A stretch of DNA of 64,000 nucleotides from Exiguobacterium sp. FSL W8-0210 (GCF_038006045.1 NZ_JBBOUK010000001.1:2335001-2399000); one strand, 5' to 3'. Shown: positions 9,751-18,484, counted from the stretch's first letter. Numbers and translations are program-made. Notes: generated by a model not told the origin, from the letters alone.

Positions 9751-10207
9751 GTGCTTCGACTCCTTCTTGCTGTAATTGAAGAATGGTCCGTTTCGTCCAT
9801 TCCTTGACGAGATGTGGGCGATTGCGTGGTGACTGTTCGATTTTCAACAGTTCTCCAGCAAGCGGTACCCCGAATTTCGAGAGATGATACGCCATCTCAT
9901 CCACGGCGCGACAATATTTGACGAACATCTTGTCTCCTGTTCCAAAAACAGCTGCCTGCGGAATCGCATGCGAACTCTCCTTCAGAACAGTTCTAAGACA
10001 ATCGCGCATATCGTCGGGTAGTTGCCCATCTCCCCACGTATACGAACCAAAATAGACGATATCATAAGGCATTAACTGATACGTCGTCACTTCGTCTGCA
10101 AACAACATCGTCGGCTCGATTCCCATCTCAGAACACGTCTTCGCGACGAGTTCTGCCACCTCCTCCGTGTTTCCACTCAATGACGCATATACGATTGCTG
10201 CCTTCAT
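9719..10207 (-). CDS. Flavodoxin within the ribonucleotide reductase operon
   Basis: A 162-residue flavodoxin. The FMN phosphate loop is YASLSGNTEEVAE at residues 7-19, and SYTWGDGQLPDD and GTGDKMFVKYC form the isoalloxazine loops. Because it sits between the alpha and beta subunit genes, with an 18-nt gap before it and a 32-nt overlap after it, it probably supplies electrons for cofactor assembly or maintenance, a task done by NrdI elsewhere. It is longer than NrdI and has ordinary flavodoxin loops. A ribonucleotide reductase/flavodoxin cluster is also recalled from Listeria. AAGGAGG precedes the start. Confidence 0.88.
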   Translation of the reverse strand: MKAAIVYASLSGNTEEVAELVAKTCSEMGIEPTMLFADEVTTYQLMPYDIVYFGSYTWGDGQLPDDMRDCLRTVLKESSHAIPQAAVFGTGDKMFVKYCRAVDEMAYHLSKFGVPLAGELLKIEQSPRNRPHLVKEWTKRTILQLQQEGVEAHGTATKNQTA

Positions 10208-10225
10208 GATATCGTCCTCCTTATC

Positions 10226-12493
10226 TTATGATGAACACGATTCACATTCGTCGATCTCAACCGTCGTCGAACGCGTGTAGTAGATCGTCTTCATCCCGAG
10301 TTGCCATGCTTCCATGTGCATCTCGAGTAATTCTTTCGCCTTGACGTTATTTTTCACGTACAGATTGAAACTGATCGCTTGGTCGATGTGACGCTGACGC
10401 GAAGCATTTTGACGAATGCTCCATAGCTGGTCAATCTCAAACGCTGATTTATAGAACCAGTTCGTTTCCGGTGTCAAATCTGGAACAGTGACTGGAATCT
10501 TATAGTTTTTCTTCTCTTCCGAGTAAACTTTTTTGTAGATTGGATCAATCGATGCTGTACTACCCGCAATGATCGCCGTCGATGAGTTCGGTGCGACTGC
10601 CATCAAGTATGCGTTACGCATTCCATACGCCGTGATGTCGGCTTGGAGACGATCCCAATCGAGTTCATCCGTCGTTTTGTAGTGGCGACGTTTGATGTAC
10701 TCTCCTGTTTGCCATTCCGAACCTTCGAAGAGACGGTACGCGCCCTTCTCTTTCGCAAGTTGCATCGACGCATCGATCGTCAAGTAAGCGATCTTCTCGT
10801 AAAGACGGTCTGCGTATTGTACCGCTTCGACCGATTCCCAACGGATGCCTTCGAGTGCGAGTAGATGGTGCCAACCGAACGTCCCAAGACCAACGGCACG
10901 GTATTTTTGATTCGTCAATTGTGCTTGCGGGACATCGATCGTATTCAAGTCGATGACGTTATCAAGCATCCGCATTTGAATCGGAATCAATCGCTCGAGG
11001 ACGTCAGAACGAACTGCACGCGCAAGTGCGATCGATGACAAGTTACAGACGACGAAGTCCCCTGGTGTCTTCGTGACGATGATCTTACCGTCTTCCGTGT
11101 ATTCTTCCGTCACGGTCGTCGGGCTCATGTTCTGCATGATTTCCGAGCAAAGGTTTGACGAGTAGATCATCCCTGCATGTTTATTCGGGTTCGCACGGTT
11201 AACGGCGTCACGGAAGAACATATATGGCGTCCCGGTCTCGAGTTGCGAACGCATGTAGCGTTTGACGAGATCGATTGCCGGAACTGTTTTTTTGCTGAGA
11301 CGCGGTTCGTTGACACACGCTTCGTATCGTTCCGTGAAGCTGCCCCCTTGTTCCGTCTCATCGAAGTAATCTTCAAGGCTGAAGCCCATAACGGTACGAA
11401 TTTCATGTGGGTCAAACAAATGCCAGTCTTCTCGTGCTTCGACGGCACGCATGAAGCGGTCCGGTAAGTTGACACCTGTGAACAAGTCGTGTGTCCGAAG
11501 TCGCTCATCCCCATTATTGAGCTTCGCGTCCAGGAATTCGAGGATATCTTTATGCCAGATGTCGAGGTACACCGCGATCGATCCTTGGCGCATACCGAGC
11601 TGATCGACGCTGACTGCTGTGTTGTTCAATTGTTTCATCCACGGGATGACACCGCTTGAGACACCTTTGAATCCTTTGATGTCTGAGCCGCGTGAGCGAA
11701 TCTTACCCATGTAGACGCCGATGCCGCCGCCACCTTTAGAAAGTGTCGCCACGTCCGTATTCGAGTCGTAGATGCCGCGTAGCGAATCATCGACTGTATC
11801 GATGAAACATGAAGAAAGTTGACCGTAAGACTTACCAGCATTCGAAAGTGTCGGAGTCGCAACTGTCATGTAGAGATTCGACAATGCCCAGTAAGACTCT
11901 TTGACGAGTTCTAAACGACGTTCCTTCGGTTCGTTCTGCATCAGTGTCATCGCGATGACCATGAACCGTTCTTGTGGTAGCTCGTACAAGTTTTTGACGT
12001 GATCACGTGCGAGATACCGGTCTGCCAATGTTCGAAGACCAATGTATGTGAACAAGTGGTCGCGGGATGGATCGATCGTTGCCGACAGTTCGTTGATGTC
12101 TTCCTTCGAATACGCATCTAGTAAATGTTTCGTGAAGATGCCGATCTCTGTCAGTTTTTCAATCAGCGTATACAGCGAACCATACCGTTCTTCTGCTGCA
12201 TATCCGCGATTTTCACCTGCTTCAAGGTATAACCGATTTAAGTAAGTCGCTGTCGCTACGAATGTCCAGTTCGGCTCTTCTGCCTTTAACATATCGAGTG
12301 CGTGCATCGTTAACAGTTCATAGACTTGATCGGCTTGTAGGGATTTTCCTTCAAGCGCTCGGATGGCACGTTCAGTATAGCGGTCGATATCAAGCTCCGG
12401 ATACGTTTCCGTTGCTTGTCTAATCACGACATATACATCTTCTATTGTCATTGCACCCTTAAAGATGCGTGCTGTATTCAGTGGAGATGCCAC
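10226..12493 (-). CDS. nrdE: Ribonucleotide reductase class I alpha subunit
   Basis: A 755-residue catalytic subunit that reduces ribonucleoside diphosphates. Active-site features include the first redox cysteine in SSCFID, the NLCSEI loop, and the C-terminal thiol shuttle CESCSS. The N-terminal region about residues 15-95 looks like a partial or degenerate ATP-cone, so dATP inhibition may be absent or altered. GTG start at 12493, with AGGAG 9 nt upstream. First gene of alpha-flavodoxin-beta. It could be named nrdA; the class Ia/Ib border cannot be settled by eye. Confidence 0.9.
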   Translation of the reverse strand: MASPLNTARIFKGAMTIEDVYVVIRQATETYPELDIDRYTERAIRALEGKSLQADQVYELLTMHALDMLKAEEPNWTFVATATYLNRLYLEAGENRGYAAEERYGSLYTLIEKLTEIGIFTKHLLDAYSKEDINELSATIDPSRDHLFTYIGLRTLADRYLARDHVKNLYELPQERFMVIAMTLMQNEPKERRLELVKESYWALSNLYMTVATPTLSNAGKSYGQLSSCFIDTVDDSLRGIYDSNTDVATLSKGGGGIGVYMGKIRSRGSDIKGFKGVSSGVIPWMKQLNNTAVSVDQLGMRQGSIAVYLDIWHKDILEFLDAKLNNGDERLRTHDLFTGVNLPDRFMRAVEAREDWHLFDPHEIRTVMGFSLEDYFDETEQGGSFTERYEACVNEPRLSKKTVPAIDLVKRYMRSQLETGTPYMFFRDAVNRANPNKHAGMIYSSNLCSEIMQNMSPTTVTEEYTEDGKIIVTKTPGDFVVCNLSSIALARAVRSDVLERLIPIQMRMLDNVIDLNTIDVPQAQLTNQKYRAVGLGTFGWHHLLALEGIRWESVEAVQYADRLYEKIAYLTIDASMQLAKEKGAYRLFEGSEWQTGEYIKRRHYKTTDELDWDRLQADITAYGMRNAYLMAVAPNSSTAIIAGSTASIDPIYKKVYSEEKKNYKIPVTVPDLTPETNWFYKSAFEIDQLWSIRQNASRQRHIDQAISFNLYVKNNVKAKELLEMHMEAWQLGMKTIYYTRSTTVEIDECESCSS

Positions 12494-12599
12494 TATGAAC
12501 CACTCCTTCTGTTCGTAAAAATAAGTCGCCAGACGACATTACAGTTTTTAAAATTCATAAATAAATTTTTTTAAAATACAAAACAATTTATTTATATGA

Positions 12600-12630
12600 A
12601 TTATAAATTTAAGTACCGCTACAAAGAGAA
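12600..12630 (-). promoter_or_regulatory. Probable nrd operon promoter
   Basis: A perfect minus-strand TATAAT at 12600-12605 lies about 107 nt upstream of nrdE; the -35 (TTCTCT at 12625-12630, spacer 19) is weak. The palindrome at 12632-12684 sits immediately upstream. Confidence 0.45.
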
Positions 12631-12631
12631 C

Positions 12632-12684
12632 CCGTCATGACCGGATATATAGTGTTTTTATCACTATATATCCGGTCATGACGG
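12632..12684. promoter_or_regulatory. Perfect 23-bp palindrome with NrdR-like half boxes
   Basis: CCGTCATGACCGGATATATAGTG is followed by TTTTTAT and then its exact reverse complement. The inner parts ATATATAGTGT and CACTATATAT resemble the NrdR box ACACTATATATAGTGT, set 21 bp apart. A further TCTATATATTG lies at 12701-12711. Likely an nrd operator or an RNA hairpin. Confidence 0.6.
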
Positions 12685-13047
12685 TCTTTAAACACATTTC
12701 TCTATATATTGACCCTAATAAACTGTAATTCGTCTTCAAGATACAATATGTAGATTAAACGTAGATTTTTTTTTATACAAACCTTGACTTTTTTAAAGTG
12801 AGAGAGGATAGCGAAATACCGTTTTGCCTCTCCCCTTCACAGAGCGATTTAACGTCACATTAAGATATCATAAAATAAGAAAATATTTTATTTTCAAGTT
12901 CATTCGAACTGATTATGAACAATCGTTTTTTCACTTTTTTTATAACTGCCATAATCGTTTGTAATTCAAGTAAGTTTTTAGTTTAATATCAAAACAAAAA
13001 AAATCATTCGGGAATACTAAGTGAACAAAATGTATCCTTGAGATATC
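12685..13047. other. AT-rich gap without a gene
   Basis: No coding frame is convincing. A hairpin at 12798-12840 (GTGA, GAGAGG and GCGAAA against their complements) is the only ordered structure seen. Confidence 0.4.
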
Positions 13048-13117
13048 TGCTATACTAAACTTATTGAAAGTTTATAATCAAGTTAGATTACTCAAGCAAA
13101 TTACTTTATTATAAACT
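13048..13117 (+). promoter_or_regulatory. Extended -10 promoter and leader hairpin before the Nfu-N gene
   Basis: TGCTATACT (13048-13056) is an extended -10 element without a good -35. The leader then holds AGTTTATAAT (13069-13078) and its exact complement (13108-13117). Confidence 0.45.
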
Positions 13118-13194
13118 GCTAAATTTCAAACTAATGATACTGAAAGTAATACCTATCATCTAAACATGGATGTACGTTGAAAGGAGCTTACCTC

Positions 13195-13434
13195 ATGCAA
13201 GTCGATTACACACCAAATCCGAATTCCGTCAAAATCACGCTTGAAGAACAGCGCTTCGGTGCTAAAAGTACGAGTGTCAAAAAAGAAGATACACCTGAAG
13301 ATGCGTTGCTCGCATCACTGATCGCCCTTGATGGCATCGACAATCTGTTCGCTTATGGCGACTTCGTGACGGTTACGAAAGAACCAGAAGCAGAATGGAA
13401 CGAACTGCTACCACGTATTGAAGCAAACATGTAA
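13195..13434 (+). CDS. Stand-alone Nfu N-terminal domain protein
   Basis: A 79-residue protein consisting only of the Nfu/NifU N-terminal scaffold domain (QVDYTPNPNSVKITL and LFAYGDFVTVTK are typical). It lacks the C-terminal CxxC domain that binds the cluster; that domain is encoded alone at 39246. It may help Fe-S cluster delivery, but its function is unproven. The ATG at 13195 was chosen for the AAAGGAG 8 nt upstream; ORF extension to 13177 lacks one. Confidence 0.85.
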   Translation: MQVDYTPNPNSVKITLEEQRFGAKSTSVKKEDTPEDALLASLIALDGIDNLFAYGDFVTVTKEPEAEWNELLPRIEANM

Positions 13435-13443
13435 AAAACCAGA

Positions 13444-13472
13444 AGACACCTGTTCCTGGACAGGTGTCTTTG
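13444..13472 (+). terminator. Hairpin terminator after the Nfu-N gene
   Basis: AGACACCTGT/ACAGGTGTCT with a TCCTGG loop, then a weak TTGTT tract. It ends just before the ribosome site of the glycosyltransferase gene, so some readthrough is likely. Confidence 0.65.
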
Positions 13473-13490
13473 TTCAAGGAGCGATCACTG

Positions 13491-14285
13491 ATGCCAACCG
13501 TATCCATCATCATTCCGACGTATAATCGTCCTCGTGAATTAGCAGAAGCGCTAGAAGCATTGACGCGTCAACACTATCAAGACTTCGAAGTCATCGTCTT
13601 AAACAATAATGGAGACGATATCTCAGCAGTGACGGCTGCCTATCAGGACCGTCTTCAACTGACCTATGTCGCGTTACCTGAAAACCATCATGTTCGTGCT
13701 CGAAATCATGGTGTCACGCTCGCTTCCGGTCGGTATATCTTACTTCATGACGACGACGACCTCTTATTACCGAGTCACCTCGAAGAAGCGGTCGGCGATC
13801 TCGAAGCTGGTGCTGATCTCACCTATACGGACGCGGAACTCTTTACGTATCGCTGGGAAGGCGATCATCGGATCGCACTTGATTCTGAGCCGTTCGCATA
13901 TCCGTACGATCCGGAGACGATTCGAGAAGACTCGACATATATTCCGTCCGGGTCGCTCTACCGTAAATCGCTCCACGATCAACTTGGTCTGTTTGACGAA
14001 GACGTCTTCAATTACTGGGACTGGGACTGGATTTTACGCGTCGGCAAGGATCATTTAATACTGCACCCGGCGCGCGCGACCGTCTTATATGCTTTCAATC
14101 CATCAGGTAATCATGAATCCGCACGTCAGGATGCAGCGCGACGCGTCTTTTTTGAACGCCTCGTTGAAAAACACCAACTTCCGACAAATGAAATGAAGAA
14201 CTTCCATATCGTCCAGGCTGAGCGACGCGAACGATTGCGCCAGACCCGCCGTACCTTCAATGGTCAATTGACAGAAAGTGAGTGA
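13491..14285 (+). CDS. Family 2 glycosyltransferase
   Basis: A 264-residue GT-A fold glycosyltransferase. It opens with SIIIPTYNRP, has the aspartate-rich DXD-type HDDDDLLLP (about residue 95) for nucleotide-sugar and metal binding, and a later WDWDWILR acceptor-side segment. No membrane segment is seen, so it is cytosolic or peripheral. Acceptor and sugar are unknown and there is no polysaccharide cluster around it. The start at 13491 has AAGGAG upstream at 9 nt. Its end lies 4 nt before the next gene's start, suggesting an operon with the Lrp regulator. Confidence 0.88.
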   Translation: MPTVSIIIPTYNRPRELAEALEALTRQHYQDFEVIVLNNNGDDISAVTAAYQDRLQLTYVALPENHHVRARNHGVTLASGRYILLHDDDDLLLPSHLEEAVGDLEAGADLTYTDAELFTYRWEGDHRIALDSEPFAYPYDPETIREDSTYIPSGSLYRKSLHDQLGLFDEDVFNYWDWDWILRVGKDHLILHPARATVLYAFNPSGNHESARQDAARRVFFERLVEKHQLPTNEMKNFHIVQAERRERLRQTRRTFNGQLTESE

Positions 14286-14289
14286 TCCC

Positions 14290-14787
14290 ATGTACACCGA
14301 AAAACAACTCGAATTATTAGCATTATTAACACAAAATGGTCCGATGGACTTGGACTTGCTTGCGCAAATGCTCGACTGGGAAGCGTCAGAAGTAGCCGCT
14401 TCGATTGAGACATTCAAACGCGACGGTGTCCTACTCGGTTACACTGCTGTCATCGACTGGCAAAAGATTCATGCCCATCATGGCGTGACGGCTTTCATCG
14501 ATGTCAAAGTCACACCGAAACGTGGACGCGGTTTTGACGAGGTAGCGGAGCGGATCCATCGTTTCCCGGAAGTGACGTCCCTCTATTTGATGTCAGGCGC
14601 ATATGACTTACAAGTCGTTCTTGATGGCAAATCGCTACAAGAAGTCTCTCAATTCGTCTCGGAAAAATTATCGACGCTCGACTCCGTCATCTCGACGACG
14701 ACCCATTTCCGCTTGAAGACCTACAAGCACGACGGTGTCCTCTTCAGTCAGGATGATGACGACAAACGATTGAAGGTGTCTCCATGA
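14290..14787 (+). CDS. Lrp/AsnC family regulator (YugG-like)
   Basis: A 165-residue Lrp/AsnC protein. An N-terminal winged helix-turn-helix (about 3-60; LDLLAQMLDWEASEVAASIETFKRDG) precedes a RAM ligand-binding domain (about 70-145; VTSLYLMSGAYDLQVVLDG). Probably regulates the adjacent aminotransferase, whose ATG overlaps its stop in ATGA. The ATG at 14290 is preferred; a GTG at 14278 is possible. yugG-yugH has the same order in B. subtilis. Confidence 0.88.
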   Translation: MYTEKQLELLALLTQNGPMDLDLLAQMLDWEASEVAASIETFKRDGVLLGYTAVIDWQKIHAHHGVTAFIDVKVTPKRGRGFDEVAERIHRFPEVTSLYLMSGAYDLQVVLDGKSLQEVSQFVSEKLSTLDSVISTTTHFRLKTYKHDGVLFSQDDDDKRLKVSP

Positions 14788-15974
14788 AGTCTCTATCTGA
14801 ACGTGTCGAACAGCTAGCCCCATCCGGCATCCGTCGTTTCTTTGATTTAGCAGGATCGATGGAAGATGTCATCTCCCTTGGTGTCGGCGAACCTGATTTC
14901 GTCACGCCATGGAATGTTCGCGAAGCGAGCTTCGCAGCACTCGAACAAGGCTATACAGCGTATAGTGCCAACGCCGGCTTACTAGAACTACGTCAAGAAA
15001 TTGCAACTTACATGCAAGAAAAATTCGCTATCTCCTATTCAACGACGGAAGAGATCATCGTCACGACCGGTGCCTCAGAAGGACTCGACCTTGCGTTTCG
15101 TAGTTTGATCAATCCAGGAGATGAAGTCATCGTTGTTGAACCGGCATTCGTCTCGTATGCCCCTTTGATTGAACTTGCTGGAGGCATTCCCGTCGCTGCT
15201 GCGTGTCACGCAGAAGATGGTTTTGCGATTCAACCGGAAACGATCGAACAGTTGCTAACAGATAAGACGAAAGCGATCATTTTCTGTTTCCCATCGAATC
15301 CGACAGGCTCGACGATGTCGCGTGATCAATTAGCGGACCTAGCGTTACTCGTCCAAAAGCATGATCTATATGTCATCAGTGACGAGATCTATGCGGAACT
15401 TTCCTACGAAACGGAAGCGATCTGCTTCGCGACCCTTCCCGGAATGCGGGAGCGGACGATCATCATCAACGGCTTCTCGAAAGCCTTCGCGATGACAGGC
15501 TGGCGGCTTGGTTTCACTTGTGCACCACCTGCAATCACGCAATCGATGCTGAAGGTCCATCAATACGGCATGATGTGTGCCCCGACACTCGTTCAATTCG
15601 CGGGCATTGAAGCACTGCGTTCTCGTCATAAGACGGTCCCTGACATGGTGACGAGTTATCGGCAACGCCGGAACTACTTCGTTAAGGCGCTAAACGATGC
15701 GGGTCTTCCGACACACTTACCAGGTGGCGCTTTCTATGCCTTTCCGTACATCGGTCATACCGGACTGACGAGTGAACAGTTTGCTGAGCAACTGCTACTC
15801 GCTGAGCGCGTCGCCGTCGTTCCAGGATCTGTCTTCGGAGCAAGCGGTGAAGGTTATGTCCGGGCAAGTTATGCAAGTTCGATTGAACAACTCCAAGAAG
15901 CGATCGCTCGCATTCAGCGCTTCATGAAAAAATGGCAGACTCAAGATGAGGCAGCATCGTCTCGTTCACATTAA
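14784..15974 (+). CDS. Class I/II PLP aminotransferase (YugH-like)
   Basis: A 396-residue fold-type I aminotransferase. The PLP lysine lies in NGFSKAFAMTGWRLG, the ring-stacking aspartate in VISDEIYAELSYE, and the substrate-binding segment in FPSNPTGSTM. The aspartate/aromatic aminotransferase subgroup is likely, but the substrate cannot be inferred. Translation is coupled to the Lrp-type regulator through a 4-nt ATGA overlap. The C-terminal tail is polar and dispensable-looking. Confidence 0.9.
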   Translation: MKSLSERVEQLAPSGIRRFFDLAGSMEDVISLGVGEPDFVTPWNVREASFAALEQGYTAYSANAGLLELRQEIATYMQEKFAISYSTTEEIIVTTGASEGLDLAFRSLINPGDEVIVVEPAFVSYAPLIELAGGIPVAAACHAEDGFAIQPETIEQLLTDKTKAIIFCFPSNPTGSTMSRDQLADLALLVQKHDLYVISDEIYAELSYETEAICFATLPGMRERTIIINGFSKAFAMTGWRLGFTCAPPAITQSMLKVHQYGMMCAPTLVQFAGIEALRSRHKTVPDMVTSYRQRRNYFVKALNDAGLPTHLPGGAFYAFPYIGHTGLTSEQFAEQLLLAERVAVVPGSVFGASGEGYVRASYASSIEQLQEAIARIQRFMKKWQTQDEAASSRSH

Positions 15975-16008
15975 AAATAAAAGGTTGACTCAAAAGTCAA
16001 TCTCCACA

Positions 16009-16047
16009 AGATAAGGGTAGCAGAATGATAATCTGCCACCCTTATCT
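16009..16047. terminator. Hairpin after the aminotransferase gene
   Basis: AGATAAGGGTAGCAGA pairs with TCTGCCACCCTTATCT over 16 bp with a single mismatch. No strong U run follows. A smaller hairpin TTGACT/AGTCAA lies at 15985-16000. Confidence 0.5.
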
Positions 16048-16057
16048 CGTAACAAAA

Positions 16058-16203
16058 AGAATAACCCGTCACACGCCACTCCTACAGGAAAAAGCGCATT
16101 TGCGCTGTCAGAGACAATCAAGACCCGCTTTCCTGCTTGAATGAAGCAGGAAAACTGGCTTGTGTCTCGCCTGAGGAAAGGGCGTGAAAAGACGTGTCAT
16201 TCT
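16058..16203 (-). repeat. Structured repeat, copy B
   Basis: Read on the minus strand: outer AGAAT pairing, inner CACGCC/GGCGTG, then CCCTTTCCTCAGGCGAGACA on the left and TTTTTCCTGTAGGAGTGGCG on the right. GAGACA/TGTCTC and AAG/CTT form the inner helix. Same architecture as copies A and C with different paired bases. It lies between convergent genes. Confidence 0.7.
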
Positions 16204-16227
16204 TTTTTGAGTCAGTCCCTTATTTAT

Positions 16228-17115
16228 TTAATCGATATAGAGAACAAGGAACATCCGATGATCGTCTTCTGCGTGATACGGCGAGATCGGACCGAGTTGT
16301 GGCGCAAAGACTTCTAAGCGATACGGTGAATCCTTGAAGTCAAGCGGTGTCCGCTCTTTGATCAAGCGTCCCATTTCGTCCGCTAGTTCTTTCACTTCAA
16401 CCAAACTACGCGAGCGTTCCATCGGTGCTTCGAAGACGAATGCCTCGATCCCCTCAATCGACGCACATCGGAGGAAACGCCGGAGTGACGGCAATGCTGC
16501 TTCCATGTTATCCTCGATCGTTTGGTTCTCCTCGTACACAGGGGCTCCCCAGAGGCGTGCCTCGCTTCCTGTCGCACTTCGGAAATGATCAATCGTCTCT
16601 TCCGTGATGGGATCACGCGTCAACGCGAAGCGTGTTTTATCCCGCTTCAGATTCTTTTCATTCGTCCGGTCGATTTCTGTCAGTAAATCCAGTTGAAGTG
16701 GTCGTGCTAACCGAAACAATTCGCGTTGCAGACGTGCTAAGGAATGACCAATCGGAACAATCGTATCTTTCGCTTTCGGCGGTTTATCGCCTTCATATCC
16801 GTTCATGACACGTGCGATTTGTCCGGCCTCATGCACGAGTCGATAAAACGAACCGTCTTGATCATCGTTTGCTGTATCAAGCGTCTCATGCTGTGTTGCA
16901 AGATCCGCCACGTATTGATTCGCAAGGCAGGTCGAGATCATCAAGACATCGACCAGCTCCAAGCGAAGGGCTTCTAAATCATTTTGTTCCAGTGCTTCAC
17001 CGACCTCACCGACTTCTTCCGTCAGGCGTGCGAGACCAGACAACGGTCGAAAATAACCGCCGAGTGAGCGAATCGTCGCATCAACCTTTTGTTGCAGTGT
17101 CTTCATCTGTTCCAT
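16228..17115 (-). CDS. MazG-like nucleotide pyrophosphohydrolase with long C-terminal extension
   Basis: A 295-residue protein. The first 75 residues contain an all-alpha NTP pyrophosphohydrolase module: LTEEVGEVGEALE then LELVDVLMI supply the acidic metal-binding motif. A second helical segment (about 90-165) looks like a partner MazG-like module ending in NEKNLKRDKTRF. Residues 166-295 form a C-terminal domain I do not recognise. Possibly house-cleaning of nucleotides; substrate unknown. GGAGGG precedes the ATG at 8 nt. It overlaps the upstream small membrane protein gene by 35 nt. Confidence 0.7.
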   Translation of the reverse strand: MEQMKTLQQKVDATIRSLGGYFRPLSGLARLTEEVGEVGEALEQNDLEALRLELVDVLMISTCLANQYVADLATQHETLDTANDDQDGSFYRLVHEAGQIARVMNGYEGDKPPKAKDTIVPIGHSLARLQRELFRLARPLQLDLLTEIDRTNEKNLKRDKTRFALTRDPITEETIDHFRSATGSEARLWGAPVYEENQTIEDNMEAALPSLRRFLRCASIEGIEAFVFEAPMERSRSLVEVKELADEMGRLIKERTPLDFKDSPYRLEVFAPQLGPISPYHAEDDHRMFLVLYID

Positions 17116-17266
17116 CGGTCTGACCCTCCACGATTGCCTGGCGTACGTGCATTTCTGTCTCCTGTTTAACGTGTTGCGTAAATGCCTGGTTTTTCTTCCA
17201 TTCCCGGATTACGACAGATGTCGCAGCAATCAACGCAGCAATTAGTCCAATTTCTCTTTTACGCAT
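17081..17266 (-). CDS. Small single-span membrane protein
   Basis: 61 residues: a basic N terminus (MRKREI), one membrane segment (GLIAALIAATSVVI) and a charged tail (EWKKNQAFTQHVKQETEMHV). AAAAGGAGGAG before the ATG at 17266 is a strong ribosome site and supports a real gene. It overlaps the MazG-like gene by 35 nt, suggesting joint expression. Family not recognised. Confidence 0.65.
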   Translation of the reverse strand: MRKREIGLIAALIAATSVVIREWKKNQAFTQHVKQETEMHVRQAIVEGQTDGTDEDTATKG

Positions 17267-17359
17267 CGAGATCTCCTCCTTTTGAATGACTCGTAACCTA
17301 TCTAAACATGATATGATGATATCAATTAATTCTACATAATCCAGTAAGAGGTGTTGCTT

Positions 17360-18484
17360 GTGTCGACTGAACGTCTTTGGCAAATGGCCCGGTTCCTGAC
17401 GGTGATCTTCGCCTTCTTAGTTGGTGGATGGTTACTCATCCGCCTATCGTCCATTTTGTATCCGTTTGTCTTTGCGTTTCTGCTTGCCCTTTTGAGTCGA
17501 CCACTCGTCGATTTTTTCCAAAAGCGGTTACGAATCACTCGCGGATGGGGTGCGTTGTTGTCCATCATTTTGATCAGTGGCTTATTAGTTGGTTCGCTCG
17601 CCTTGATCATCATGCAGTTAATACGTGGTCTTGTGTTCGTCGCCAATCAATTACCGGCGCAAATTCAAGAGTTAAGCCTGTATTTTCAAAAGCTGTACAA
17701 CGAAAAACTGGCACCCATCTGGAACGATGCTTCGGAAGCCTTACGTTCACTGGAACCATCGCAACAAAATACGGTTCAAAACAGTATCCAATCCCTCGGT
17801 AGTTCACTTGCGAGTGCGATTGGCGAAGGATCAAAAAGTATCGCCATGATGTTGCAGACGATCCTTGCGACATTACCATCGATTGCATTGATTTTCGTCA
17901 TCGTCTTACTTGCCTGGTTTTTCATCGCAAAAGATTGGCACCGGTACGAGATGCGATTGAAACGTTATGAGATGCTCCCTTGGTTCGCTCGTTTCGAGTC
18001 GGTCTTCCTGAGCTTACGATCTGCCTTATTCGGCTATCTCAAAGCACAGCTCACCTTGATCACGATCACGTTCTTCATCGTCTTGATCGGTTTGTTCATC
18101 ATTGGTGTCGAGCATCCGTTTGCAGTTGCGTTTATTGCTGCCTTTTTTGATATTTTACCGTATCTCGGTACCGGTTCCGTCTTCCTGCCTTGGATCACCT
18201 ACTCGATCATCACGGGCGATACGACTCTTGCAATCGGACTCGGTATTCTCTACGCCCTCGTCATTCTTCAACGCAACATCATGGAACCAAAAATCGTCGG
18301 CGACAACATCGGGATTCAACCGATCACGGCATTGATCGCGCTGTTCGTCGGAATTCAATTCTTCGGTGTCTTCGGACTGATTCTCGGACCATTGATCGCT
18401 GTCATCTTAAAAGCACTCTACAACGCCCAGATTTTCCATTATATCTGGGACTTCGTCAAAGGATCACCCACACCATTTCGGTGA
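17360..18484 (+). CDS. AI-2E family transporter (YtvI-like membrane protein)
   Basis: A 374-residue membrane protein with about eight transmembrane segments in the AI-2 exporter/PerM layout: two N-terminal helices, a soluble amphipathic stretch (about 100-150), then six helices. Conserved family pieces are FFDILPYLGTG, and GIQPITALIALFVG with FGLILGPLIAV. Members export small molecules or are sporulation membrane proteins; a substrate cannot be assigned. The GTG at 17360 has AAGAGGTG 6 nt upstream. Its 3' end overlaps the convergent DUF429 gene by 21 nt. Confidence 0.85.
   Translation: MSTERLWQMARFLTVIFAFLVGGWLLIRLSSILYPFVFAFLLALLSRPLVDFFQKRLRITRGWGALLSIILISGLLVGSLALIIMQLIRGLVFVANQLPAQIQELSLYFQKLYNEKLAPIWNDASEALRSLEPSQQNTVQNSIQSLGSSLASAIGEGSKSIAMMLQTILATLPSIALIFVIVLLAWFFIAKDWHRYEMRLKRYEMLPWFARFESVFLSLRSALFGYLKAQLTLITITFFIVLIGLFIIGVEHPFAVAFIAAFFDILPYLGTGSVFLPWITYSIITGDTTLAIGLGILYALVILQRNIMEPKIVGDNIGIQPITALIALFVGIQFFGVFGLILGPLIAVILKALYNAQIFHYIWDFVKGSPTPFR

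Noticed and set aside
12632-12684. The long palindrome as an ordinary rho-independent terminator
   Set aside because: No gene points into it, its loop rather than its flank holds the T run, and the downstream T run is short in both directions.
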